From: Staphylococcus gallinarum
GTDB lineage: Bacteria > Bacillota > Bacilli > Staphylococcales > Staphylococcaceae
Direction of reading: 5' to 3'
DNA length: 64,000 bases
Assembly (NCBI RefSeq): GCF_000875895.1
Contig: NZ_JXCF01000256.1
Coordinates: 186,001-250,000, forward strand
Under the pieces are notes generated by a model. That model was not told the origin of the DNA, did no database searches, and saw only the letters and a list, made by a program, of their open reading frames with translations. The first letter of the stretch is position 1, and each line of letters opens with the position of its first letter. Below, one piece after another: positions 55,401 to 63,736 of this stretch. The position numbers and the translations under genes were made by a program.

Positions 55401-56784
55401 AACCGAGCAATACTTTTTTAAGACAACGAACCGCGTCATCAAGCTGTTCAATCTTTATTTTTGAAAACCCTATAATCAACGTTTTAACACCATTATTTTC
55501 TTCAAGCGCTTTCACAATGAAACGATTAATCGTATATAATTCTAACTTGGCCTCTTTAGCACGTTGCTCTATTTCCTCATATGTAAATGGTGATTTCACA
55601 TCAATCATAAAATGCAATCCCGCTTCGGTATCTTTAATATTCACCTTATCTTGAAATGCTTGTTGTAACGCTACTATTAATTGCTCTCTTTTTCTGCCAT
55701 AGTGCTGGTGCATCTTTTTCACGTACTTTTCATAATATCCTTCTTTAATCATAAGATTAAGTGTCAGTGCATTTAACATAGAAAAATCAGGTATCATATC
55801 GAAGTTATGCGTTTCAAATTTTTGCACAAGTGCAGGTGGTAGAATCATATAACTCAGTCTTAATCCTGGCATCAATGTTTTTGAAAATGTCCCCAAATAT
55901 ATCACACTTTCATTTTTATCAAAGCTATATAATGACGGAATATTATCTGTCTGATATTTGAACTCACTATCATAATCATCTTCTATAATATAACTATTGG
56001 TTGTACTCGCCCAATTCAATAAATCAATTCTTCTCGAGACAGGCATGATAATACCAGTCGGAAATTGGTGTGATGGTGTCACAATAACTGCATCTGGTTG
56101 TGTTGCATTAATTTGATTAATGGATATACCTTTTCCATCCAATTCAAGTGGAATTGTTGTTGTTCCTCCTTCATTTAACAAATTACGGAATCTAGAATAT
56201 CCTGGATTTTCGACGCCAATTTTCACCTCAGTAGGTAACAGTTGCATTAAGCGTTTCAACAAAGTGTTTGTGCCAGATCCTATAATAATTTGTTCTGGAT
56301 GACACTGGATACCTCGTTGATAAGAAACGAGTTTAGCAATTGATTGACGTAATTCAATCGGCCCCTTAATATTTGGAATTGCTGATAAGTAATATTCATA
56401 ATTATCAAATACACGTTTCAGTAACTTAGTCCAAACATCTACCGGAAATTCAGACATATCCGTGCTCATATGAGAAAAGGAATATTCATATAATTGTGGC
56501 TTGCCTTCTTTATACTGCCCTAATGTCTTTTGTGCATCTGGGTCAACAATAAGTTGATCTAGCGGTTCGATAAAATAACCCTTACGTTCTTTGGCATATA
56601 TATAACCTTCTGCTAATAACTGTTCATATGCTGATTTCACACTGTTAACACTTACATTTAAAGTTTCTGCCATTCCCCTTTTAGATGGCAACTTTTCGTG
56701 ACTTTCATATTTAAAGGATAAAATATCTTCCTTTAATCGCGTATAAATTTGCCGATAAATATATTGATTTGTTTCACCTTGCAT
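55399..56784 (-). CDS. gabR: MocR/GabR-type PLP-dependent transcriptional regulator
   Basis: This 461-residue protein fuses a GntR winged HTH (IYTRLKEDILSFKYESHEKLPSKRGMAETLNVSVNSVKSAYEQL, recognisable by KLPSKRGMAETL and VNSVKSAYEQLLAEGYI) to a class-I aminotransferase-like domain. The latter has IIEDDYDSEFKY (PLP Asp) and YLGTFSKTLMPGLRLSY (PLP Lys). GabR binds PLP and GABA to activate gabTD. The start MQGETNQYIY after GGGGAGG is chosen over an in-frame start 60 bp earlier. Unlike Bacillus, where gabR is divergent from gabTD, here it is in the same direction upstream. Confidence 0.88.
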   Translation of the reverse strand: MQGETNQYIYRQIYTRLKEDILSFKYESHEKLPSKRGMAETLNVSVNSVKSAYEQLLAEGYIYAKERKGYFIEPLDQLIVDPDAQKTLGQYKEGKPQLYEYSFSHMSTDMSEFPVDVWTKLLKRVFDNYEYYLSAIPNIKGPIELRQSIAKLVSYQRGIQCHPEQIIIGSGTNTLLKRLMQLLPTEVKIGVENPGYSRFRNLLNEGGTTTIPLELDGKGISINQINATQPDAVIVTPSHQFPTGIIMPVSRRIDLLNWASTTNSYIIEDDYDSEFKYQTDNIPSLYSFDKNESVIYLGTFSKTLMPGLRLSYMILPPALVQKFETHNFDMIPDFSMLNALTLNLMIKEGYYEKYVKKMHQHYGRKREQLIVALQQAFQDKVNIKDTEAGLHFMIDVKSPFTYEEIEQRAKEAKLELYTINRFIVKALEENNGVKTLIIGFSKIKIEQLDDAVRCLKKVLLG

Positions 56785-57021
56785 ACAAATCCTCCCCTTG
56801 AAATACCTTATAATTAAACAATTATACACATAGTTAGAATACATTGATAAATAAATATAAATGCTTTAACACATTTTGGAAAATTGTTTGAGTAAAAAAG
56901 GAATTGAATAAGATAGTGAAAAAGGACAAATGCTCCCGAAATTGGACAGACGTTGCTTTAATTACATTGATTGAATAGTAAAAAGTAACTTACTTCGTTA
57001 TTGTTGTCACTTTCAACAGCT

Positions 57022-57114
57022 AAGTATTGTGTGAGACTGTTGAGCTATAAGGATGCATGTCGAGGTCAAGGGAATGACCCAATGCCTTAGGTCAATGAAG
57101 GTTAACAATACTCA
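57022..57114 (+). repeat. Degenerate member of the palindromic repeat family (copy 5)
   Basis: TATTGTGTGAGACTGTTGAG ... GGATGCATGTCGAGGTCAAG ... CCTTAGGTCAATGAAGGTTAACAATA can be aligned with the variant at 7144 (ATTGTTTGCGAGACACCTGA ... GGATGCGTGTCGAGACCATG ... CCCTAGGTAAGCGAGCAATA). Pairing is weakened, so this looks like an old copy. Confidence 0.6.
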
Positions 57115-57129
57115 GTTTTATTATAACGA

Positions 57130-57172
57130 CAACCACCCCGAAAGATTCTATCTTTCGGGGTGGTTGTTTCTC
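57130..57172. terminator. Hairpin beside repeat copy 5
   Basis: ACCACCCCGAAAGAT and ATCTTTCGGGGTGGT form a perfect 15-bp, GC-rich stem, followed by TGTTTCTCC on the plus strand. It lies 170 bp downstream of cls and 16 bp from the repeat. Confidence 0.8.
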
Positions 57173-57344
57173 CATCATTTATATCTCAAATTATTTCATT
57201 ATCGAAGTTTTTCACAATAACAATACATGCTTTCAAACAAATATTTCATCTTCCATCTCAAAGCATAGCTAAGAAGATGAATACTTTTTAGCGCATATGA
57301 ACTAAATCAAATCTGTTGCAGCAATCCTATACACTATGTACAGC

Positions 57345-58829
57345 TTAAAGAATTGGTGATGCTAATTTAGCAATGGATTGTTTGAATTTAATCCAATTTG
57401 AACGTTGTTCATATCTTTCAATTGTTAAAGCTTTAGATACCTTTAAATCTTCAAAAAATGCTTCCTTCAATTGTTTAGCAACATTTTCATCATACATAAA
57501 GGCATTAATTTCAAAGTTTAATTCAAAACTGCGTATATCCATATTTGAAGAACCCACACTTGATACTTCGTCGTCAATAATCATCATCTTAGAATGAATA
57601 AAGCCATTTTCATAGGTATAAACCTTAACACCATCTCTAATCAATTGTGCGACACTCGTAATGGTTGCCCAATATACAAACATGTGATCAGGCTTATTAG
57701 GAATGATTAATTGTACATCGACACCCGACTTGGCGGCGATTCGTAGTGCATTAATATAACCTTTGTCCGGAATAAAGTACGGGCTATGCATGTAAATTGA
57801 TTTCTTCGCATTCATAATCATCTTCATATAGCCAAATTCAATTTGATGCCAATTATCACTCGGTGCACTCACTGCCATTTGCATCGATACGTCGCCACCT
57901 TGATTAGCATTATCTGGGAAATATTTGTCATTATACTCTAATTGTTCACGTTTAGCTTGTGAATTCCAATCATGTATAAAGCTCAATTGCAATGCATCGA
58001 CACCATCGCCTCTAACTTTTAAGTGAGTGTCTCTCCAATAACCAAATTTATCATTCAAACCAAGATATTCGTCACCAATATTAAATCCACCTACATAACC
58101 CATTTGACCGTCAATAACTACAATCTTACGATGGTTACGGTTATTTACTCTAAAGTTTATGAATGGAATTTTAGCTTGGAAAAATGCTTCAACCTGCCCA
58201 CCAAGCTGTTGAAACTTCTTGAAATTAGATTTATGAACTGTCTTAGAACCGACTGCATCATATAATAATTTAACTTCTAGACCCTGTTCTAATTTTTCTT
58301 CAAGTATATCGATAATTTCCGTGCCGAGCCCATCAAGTTCTAAAACATAGTATTCCATATGAATATATGTTTGTGCATTGCGCAAGTCCTCTTTCATTTG
58401 TCGATATAATTCATGACCATCCGTAAAAATTTCAACTTTATTATTGTTACTTAAAAACGAAGGTTCTTTAGTCATGAGTGTTTGTGCAATATCCGCATGC
58501 TTTCTGACAATCGGATTATCTGAATTTTCGATATGGTTCGTTGAATCGTCTAATTGTTTCTTAACGCGTTCTAAAGCATCATCTATTTGATTATGTTGGA
58601 AGCCTTTTTCCCTTTTTTTCCTAACAGCACGTCCAAAGAATATATATGCTATAAATCCTAAGATAGGCATTACAAATAATAAGAATAACCATGCCCATGT
58701 TGCTGTCGCATCTCTACGGTCTCTATCTAAAAATACGACAATAAGTGCAAGCACTATATTCATCACAAAGAAAAATGCGAGCACACCGCGATAAATCGGA
58801 CTAACACTAGCATCAAATATTAACTGCAT
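57345..58829 (-). CDS. cls: Cardiolipin synthase
   Basis: This 494-residue member of the phospholipase D superfamily has two N-terminal membrane helices (residues about 10-30 and 42-65). They are followed by the two HKD catalytic motifs: HRKIVVIDGQMGYVGGFNIG and HSKMMIIDDEVSSVGSSNMD. It joins two phosphatidylglycerol molecules into cardiolipin and glycerol at the membrane. The ATG follows GGGGTGAAA. It is monocistronic. Staphylococci usually have two cls genes; which one this is cannot be decided here. Confidence 0.94.
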   Translation of the reverse strand: MQLIFDASVSPIYRGVLAFFFVMNIVLALIVVFLDRDRRDATATWAWLFLLFVMPILGFIAYIFFGRAVRKKREKGFQHNQIDDALERVKKQLDDSTNHIENSDNPIVRKHADIAQTLMTKEPSFLSNNNKVEIFTDGHELYRQMKEDLRNAQTYIHMEYYVLELDGLGTEIIDILEEKLEQGLEVKLLYDAVGSKTVHKSNFKKFQQLGGQVEAFFQAKIPFINFRVNNRNHRKIVVIDGQMGYVGGFNIGDEYLGLNDKFGYWRDTHLKVRGDGVDALQLSFIHDWNSQAKREQLEYNDKYFPDNANQGGDVSMQMAVSAPSDNWHQIEFGYMKMIMNAKKSIYMHSPYFIPDKGYINALRIAAKSGVDVQLIIPNKPDHMFVYWATITSVAQLIRDGVKVYTYENGFIHSKMMIIDDEVSSVGSSNMDIRSFELNFEINAFMYDENVAKQLKEAFFEDLKVSKALTIERYEQRSNWIKFKQSIAKLASPIL

Positions 58830-58980
58830 AATTTCACCCCGTGGTCTAAGTTTTTAATAAAATAATGATTAACTTTCCCCATTACTTTAAATCATAAACC
58901 ATGCTATTTTCAATATTAGTTACTAATAATAAGCAAGAAATTGCTATATCTGTATATAGGAGCAAGATTAATCATCCAAG

Positions 58981-60165
58981 CTATTTTTTTAGTGACTGTT
59001 CAATCGTACGGTTTCGCCCTGCTTGAGAACCAAATAACGTTAAGCCAATAGCTGTAATTAATAGAATAGCTAATGAGGCATACCATTCTCCTGTCATATC
59101 ATGTAGGATACCAAATAACAATGGACCTAGTGCTGCAAATAGATAACCAATAGATTGCGCCATACCTGACAATTTCGCTGCAGTTTGTCCTTCTTCTGTT
59201 CTCAAACTAAAGAACGTATTAACTAATCCAAAAGCAAGACCACCAGCTACACCTATGAGTATTGTAGAAACAATTGCATACTTAGGTATAAACAACATAA
59301 TTGCTACACCAATCACAAATAATATACCTGTAAAGCATGTTAGGCCAAACTGTGACTTCATTTTTGTAGCAAATATTGGTGTTATAAAGGTAAATGGTAT
59401 GATAGCAATCTGCATTACAGATAAATACAGTCCTGCCTCATGTACGGATAAACCACTTTGCGATAGATATACCGGCATCCAATTTATTAATGAATAGAAG
59501 ATGAGTGATTGTCCGCCCATCAATATAGTTATTTGCCATGATAATGGTGATTTCCATACATTAATATTACTTTCATTATATGTCTTAGTTAATTGTTCCT
59601 TCCCCTTTAATTGTACTGACCAAATCACTATTGTTATCAGGGTTACAATTCCTATGAGACCTAAAGCAATATTATAATTAAACGTCTTTACGAGTGGTGC
59701 AGTTGTATACGAAGACAGTCCACCAAATACATTCATTACAACGGTATAATAACCAGTCATAATACCAATACGTAGCGGAAACTTGGTCTTTATAACTGCT
59801 GGTGCGAGTACATTACCGAAACCTACACCAATACCGATGAGTATAGTCCCTATGTACAGCCAAGATACACCTGTGATCGAACGTACTACCACGCCTATAA
59901 AGATAAGACACAATGCTCCAAATATGGTCTGTTCCAAACCGAATCGATAGCTTGTTTTAGCAGCAACTAACGAAATAACTGCAAATGATAATAACGGTAC
60001 TACAGTGATTACACTTACTGCACTATTTGATAACATCAAATCTTCTTTTATATTGGGTAATGCTACACCTACTGAGGTGATTGGCGCCCTCAGATTAGCG
60101 CCCACTAGTAATACACTTATAAATAACAACCAATTAAACGGTTGTAATGAACGACTCTTATCCAT
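58981..60165 (-). CDS. MFS transporter, CynX/NimT family
   Basis: This 394-residue protein has twelve helices. The N-terminal block LLVGANLRAPITSVGVALP is the hallmark of the CynX/NimT group (cyanate or 2-nitroimidazole transporters), and GFGNVLAPAVIKTKFP is also typical. The direction of transport and substrate are unknown. It is divergent from an XRE-cupin regulator with an 88-bp shared promoter region containing a palindrome, so regulation by that protein is likely. Confidence 0.83.
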   Translation of the reverse strand: MDKSRSLQPFNWLLFISVLLVGANLRAPITSVGVALPNIKEDLMLSNSAVSVITVVPLLSFAVISLVAAKTSYRFGLEQTIFGALCLIFIGVVVRSITGVSWLYIGTILIGIGVGFGNVLAPAVIKTKFPLRIGIMTGYYTVVMNVFGGLSSYTTAPLVKTFNYNIALGLIGIVTLITIVIWSVQLKGKEQLTKTYNESNINVWKSPLSWQITILMGGQSLIFYSLINWMPVYLSQSGLSVHEAGLYLSVMQIAIIPFTFITPIFATKMKSQFGLTCFTGILFVIGVAIMLFIPKYAIVSTILIGVAGGLAFGLVNTFFSLRTEEGQTAAKLSGMAQSIGYLFAALGPLLFGILHDMTGEWYASLAILLITAIGLTLFGSQAGRNRTIEQSLKK

Positions 60166-60214
60166 TTAAACCACCTTTAGTAGAGATATTTTTTAAAAAC
60201 AACACACTATATGG

Positions 60215-60237
60215 TACAATACGTACGTAATATTGTA
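60215..60237. promoter_or_regulatory. Palindromic operator between the CynX-type gene and the XRE regulator
   Basis: TACAATA-N9-TATTGTA is a perfect inverted repeat with a CGTACG centre. It is 17 bp upstream of the regulator start codon and within the divergent promoter, a typical auto-operator position. Confidence 0.6.
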
Positions 60238-60253
60238 AATAGGAGCGATTGAA

Positions 60254-60799
60254 GTGTATAATATTCAGAATATAGTGGCACAAAACATTGCCAATTACCG
60301 CAAACGCCACCAACTTAGTTTAGAGAAGCTATCTACGCTAACTGGTGTTAGTAAAAACATGCTAAGTCAAATTGAAAAGGGCGTTTCTAATCCGACCATC
60401 ACTACTTTATGGAAAATTGCTAACGGCCTACATTTGTCTTTATCTCAGCTCACTGCCGAAAGTGAGAATGATATCGACTTTATCGATGAAACAGATATTA
60501 TCCCAATCAAAGATGATAAAGTAACAATTTATCCATATTTTCCTTATGATGAGCATAAAAAATTTGAAATGTTCAAAATGGAAATACGAGGTAACGGCAA
60601 AATGACTTCTGCAGCACACCATCAACATTCAGAAGAATACATTATCGTTAATACTGGTGTACTAGAAATCGAAGTAAATAACCAAATATATTCAATTAAC
60701 CATAATCAAGCCTTACGATTCAAAAGTGATGTACCACACACATACAGAAACCCACAAGACACACCTGTGAATTTCACTGCTACAATTTATTATCAATAA
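60254..60799 (+). CDS. XRE-family regulator with C-terminal cupin domain
   Basis: This 181-residue protein has an N-terminal Cro/CI HTH (HQLSLEKLSTLTGVSKNMLSQIEKGVSNPTITTLWKIANGL, with the core LSTLTGVSKNMLSQIEKG) and a C-terminal cupin (AAHHQHSEEYIIVNTGVLEIEV, RFKSDVPHTYRNP with His/Glu ligands). Such proteins sense a small molecule in the cupin and often control an adjacent transporter. The start is GTG after TAGGAGCG. It is divergent from the CynX-type MFS gene and convergent with the PPOX gene. Confidence 0.88.
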   Translation: MYNIQNIVAQNIANYRKRHQLSLEKLSTLTGVSKNMLSQIEKGVSNPTITTLWKIANGLHLSLSQLTAESENDIDFIDETDIIPIKDDKVTIYPYFPYDEHKKFEMFKMEIRGNGKMTSAAHHQHSEEYIIVNTGVLEIEVNNQIYSINHNQALRFKSDVPHTYRNPQDTPVNFTATIYYQ

Positions 60800-60828
60800 A
60801 CCCGCTTCGACTTAGTTCTTTAAAACAA

Positions 60829-60886
60829 AAATAAACATACAATAAGACTTTCACTAATTACTTGAAATGTCTTATTGTATGTTTAA
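60829..60886. terminator. Bidirectional terminator between the XRE regulator and the PPOX gene
   Basis: AAACATACAATAAGAC and GTCTTATTGTATGTTT form a perfect 16-bp stem with a 20-base loop. The minus-strand tail is ATTTTTGTTTT. Confidence 0.85.
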
Positions 60887-61342
60887 TTAATCATGTAGTA
60901 ACTCAGTCACTGTTGCTCGCCAACGTAATACAGTGTCTTTAGGATTACGTAATTGAATGGATATACCTGAAGTTATATCCGCATACTTTGCACTATCTAT
61001 CTTTATATTGCGAATTTCACCTTCAAATTTTAGCCTATCATCATTCCCCTCAAATTGTGATTGATATTCTCGAACACTTAGTTCAATATAATAAACTTGT
61101 TGATCATAAACAAATACAATGTTCGCTTTACCATTTAAGCGTAATCCTTGTACTGTTGTAGTATTTGGCCACAATGCAAAGCGCAAATGTTCCATATCAA
61201 TTGCAACAATTTCTCCTACACTTAGCATTGCCGTATGTGGGTATCCGTCAATGGTTACAGTCTGAAAGATGAACACTATATCTTGTTTTTCCTCTAAATG
61301 ACTTCCATTAAATAATTTATAGACTATTTTGGGCATAACCAT
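60887..61342 (-). CDS. PPOX-type flavin-binding split-barrel protein in the bsd operon
   Basis: This 151-residue protein has the split-barrel pattern of pyridoxamine-phosphate-oxidase-like proteins (DIVFIFQTVTIDGYPHTAMLS, RFALWPNTTTVQGLRLNGKANIVFVY). Members bind FMN, F420 or heme. It starts 18 bp after bsdD, in the same direction, so it is the fourth gene of the decarboxylase operon. In Bacillus bsdBCD the operon has three genes, so this one is extra. A role in flavin supply or in handling the aromatic substrate is possible but unproven. Confidence 0.72.
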   Translation of the reverse strand: MVMPKIVYKLFNGSHLEEKQDIVFIFQTVTIDGYPHTAMLSVGEIVAIDMEHLRFALWPNTTTVQGLRLNGKANIVFVYDQQVYYIELSVREYQSQFEGNDDRLKFEGEIRNIKIDSAKYADITSGISIQLRNPKDTVLRWRATVTELLHD

Positions 61343-61360
61343 ATACTCTATAACCTCCTA

Positions 61361-61588
61361 TTACTTACCTTTCAAATTTGGGATAGGCGGTATTTGATCT
61401 AGCTGCGTAAATGTCTCTGGTCTTAATTTAAAATCGGGATTATATTTTTCTGGATTAGTGATGTGTTCACTTTCTGTATTACGCCATGAGAATGTACAAG
61501 TATCACAAATATAAACTTCCCATGCATCATCTTTAGGCGCCTTAGTTAATAAATTCACACTTTTCGATTCACATCTTGGACAAATCAT
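61361..61588 (-). CDS. bsdD: BsdD/VdcD-like small protein of the hydroxyarylic acid decarboxylase
   Basis: This 75-residue protein has two CxxC pairs (ICPRCESKSVN, YICDTCTFSWRNTE), a zinc ribbon. It matches the third subunit-like gene of bacterial BsdBCD/VdcBCD clusters. Its precise biochemical role in the complex is not settled, though it is needed for full activity in some species. Only one base separates it from the bsdC stop codon. Confidence 0.88.
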   Translation of the reverse strand: MICPRCESKSVNLLTKAPKDDAWEVYICDTCTFSWRNTESEHITNPEKYNPDFKLRPETFTQLDQIPPIPNLKGK

Positions 61589-61589
61589 A

Positions 61590-63020
61590 TTAATCTTCCT
61601 TCCTATTCACCATATTATCTAGAATTTCTCTCCATTTATCAGTATCTTCTGGTGTACCTAGCAATTCAGTATCGCGTGCCTTATCAGCCCCTACAGGTGT
61701 TGTAGCATCAATTACTAACTTTGTATGCATACCAGCCGGTTCTGAAGATGGATCTAAAGGCATGCCCGGCGCATGTGGTACTTTAAATACGTCTTTATCG
61801 GGTCTCACTCTGGTTGTTAATGCCCACATTACTTGCTCTAAATTAAATGGATCAACAAACTCATCTACAATAATGGCAATTTTTGTGTAAGGCATGCCAT
61901 GTGGTGTTGATAGCAAACGCATTGCTACAGCTTTCCCATAGCCACCAAGTCTTGATTTTGTTGAAACTATTGCGCCGATACCATGTGTATACATTGCGTT
62001 AACTGCTTCTACCTCTGGAAAATCCCTTTTAAGTTGTTTATATAATGGTAAGCTCGTATTCAAAGCAATTAGATAATCAATTTCAGTCCATGGCATACCA
62101 AGATATAAATTTTCAAAAATAGGATTATCTCTATGAGTGATTTTTGTAATTTTAACTACTGGTTGTTGTCTTGATCCAGAATAACTACCTGGAAACTCAC
62201 CAAATGGTCCTTCAATCTCACGTTTTCGTGGTTCAATATAACCTTCCAAAACAATTTCACTTCTCGCAGGTATGTCTAAATGACCGTCTTCCGTTTTTGT
62301 TAATTCAATAGGTTCACCTTTAAGTGCCCCAGCAAAATCATATTCGGATTGTACGTATTCAATTGGAGTACTAGCCATAAAACTAAGTACAGGATCATTA
62401 CCTAAACAAATAGCAATCGGTAATGGTTCATCACGTTCTTCAGCATGTTGTAAATGCACTGCAATGTCATGAAATGGTAAAGGTTGTATACCTACCTTAT
62501 CCTTTCCTTTAACTTGAACACGATAAGTTCCTGCGTTTTGTTCTTCATAATTATCTGGTTTATCTGGATCTTTACTCACAATCAAGGCTTTTGATAAATA
62601 ATAACCTGCATCATATTCATTGATTCTGAATAAAGGTAATACATCAAATAAGTTAATTCCGTCTTCCTCTGAAATTATGTTCTCTTTAACTGGGGATTGC
62701 TCTCGTTCAATCCATTTTGGCTTAATTGGATATTTTTCCCATTTTTCTTTTAAAGCAAAAAACTGATCCTTAATGGAAGTATTTTTAGGTAAATTCAACA
62801 TCAATGCATGATTTTGCCAACTTCCATGTACATTTAATACTACTGGCGTATGATAACCTCTAACATTCTCTACTAGTACAGCTGGCGCACTATCTAAATC
62901 CGGTGCATTACGCCCTATAGCACTTAAATCCGGTTCAGGCATAACTTCATCAGTTATTTTAACTAACTGCTGTTCTTTTTCTAATACTTTTAAAAATCCT
63001 CTTAAATCTTGATATGCCAT
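61590..63020 (-). CDS. bsdC: UbiD-family non-oxidative hydroxyarylic acid decarboxylase
   Basis: This 476-residue UbiD-family enzyme has YRVQVKGKDKVGIQPLPFHD, PIAICLGNDPVLSFMAS, the catalytic EIEGPFGEFPGSYSG region carrying the conserved Glu residues, and KLVIDATTPVG near the C-terminus. It uses prenylated FMN, made by the UbiX partner encoded upstream, to decarboxylate 4-hydroxybenzoate-type acids such as vanillate. The ATG follows AAAGGAAG. It lies 16 bp downstream of bsdB and one base upstream of bsdD, so the genes form one operon. Confidence 0.93.
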   Translation of the reverse strand: MAYQDLRGFLKVLEKEQQLVKITDEVMPEPDLSAIGRNAPDLDSAPAVLVENVRGYHTPVVLNVHGSWQNHALMLNLPKNTSIKDQFFALKEKWEKYPIKPKWIEREQSPVKENIISEEDGINLFDVLPLFRINEYDAGYYLSKALIVSKDPDKPDNYEEQNAGTYRVQVKGKDKVGIQPLPFHDIAVHLQHAEERDEPLPIAICLGNDPVLSFMASTPIEYVQSEYDFAGALKGEPIELTKTEDGHLDIPARSEIVLEGYIEPRKREIEGPFGEFPGSYSGSRQQPVVKITKITHRDNPIFENLYLGMPWTEIDYLIALNTSLPLYKQLKRDFPEVEAVNAMYTHGIGAIVSTKSRLGGYGKAVAMRLLSTPHGMPYTKIAIIVDEFVDPFNLEQVMWALTTRVRPDKDVFKVPHAPGMPLDPSSEPAGMHTKLVIDATTPVGADKARDTELLGTPEDTDKWREILDNMVNRKED

Positions 63021-63036
63021 TATTAACTTCCTTTCT

Positions 63037-63630
63037 TTATGTTATAGCTCTTTTTAAATTTCTCTTTTTAAAACCTGTCCATATTTTATCTTCAGGCAAT
63101 TGATGAATGTTAAATTGAGATAATAATCGAAATACAATATGATCTATCATTTCATTTAAATCTAAAGGATGATTGTAAAATGCGGGCATTGGAGGAAAAA
63201 TAGATACACCCATTTGCGATAGTTTTAGCATATGTTCTAGATGAATAGCATTCAATGGTGTTTCCCTAGTCATCAATAATAATTGTTTACGCTCTTTCAA
63301 TATGACATCTGCCGCACGAGTAATAAGATTATCGGCAAGACCTAAACTTATTGAAGCTAAAGATTTCATACTACATGGAGCAACAATCATGCCATCAATA
63401 TTAAAAGATCCACTAGAAATTGCAGCGCCTAAATCACTTGGGGAATAAGAATAATCAGCTATTGATTTCACTTCATCAACGCTATACTCTGTTTCCTCAA
63501 CAATAGTAGTAACAGCCCACTTAGACAATACTAAATGCGTTTCAACATCTTCTACCTGATTTAATACTTCTAATAAACGAATGCCAAATATTGCACCCGT
63601 AGCTCCGGAAATACCTATTATCAATTTCAT
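63037..63630 (-). CDS. bsdB: UbiX-family flavin prenyltransferase
   Basis: This 197-residue flavoprotein opens LIIGISGATGAIFGIRLLE (Rossmann glycine loop) and carries the MIVAPCSMKSLASIS block and ERKQLLLMTRETPLN, both contact sites for FMN and dimethylallyl phosphate in UbiX. It makes prenylated FMN for BsdC. The ATG of MKLIIG, after AAAGGAGTC, is chosen over an upstream in-frame start. It is the first gene of the operon, divergent from the LysR gene. Confidence 0.93.
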   Translation of the reverse strand: MKLIIGISGATGAIFGIRLLEVLNQVEDVETHLVLSKWAVTTIVEETEYSVDEVKSIADYSYSPSDLGAAISSGSFNIDGMIVAPCSMKSLASISLGLADNLITRAADVILKERKQLLLMTRETPLNAIHLEHMLKLSQMGVSIFPPMPAFYNHPLDLNEMIDHIVFRLLSQFNIHQLPEDKIWTGFKKRNLKRAIT

Positions 63631-63705
63631 GTAAAAGACTCCTTTCATTCATTAGTATAAATCGACATACTATAATACAATAAATATATATTAAATATAT
63701 ATTAG

Positions 63706-63720
63706 ATACTTTTTGAGTAT
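63706..63720. promoter_or_regulatory. LysR-type operator between bsdB and the LysR gene
   Basis: ATACTTTTTGAGTAT is an ATAC-N7-GTAT palindrome, the classical LysR-type box (T-N11-A) known from BenM/CatM-like regulators of aromatic catabolism. It lies 17 bp before the LysR start codon. Confidence 0.7.
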
Positions 63721-63736
63721 TAAAAGGAGTGGCAAA

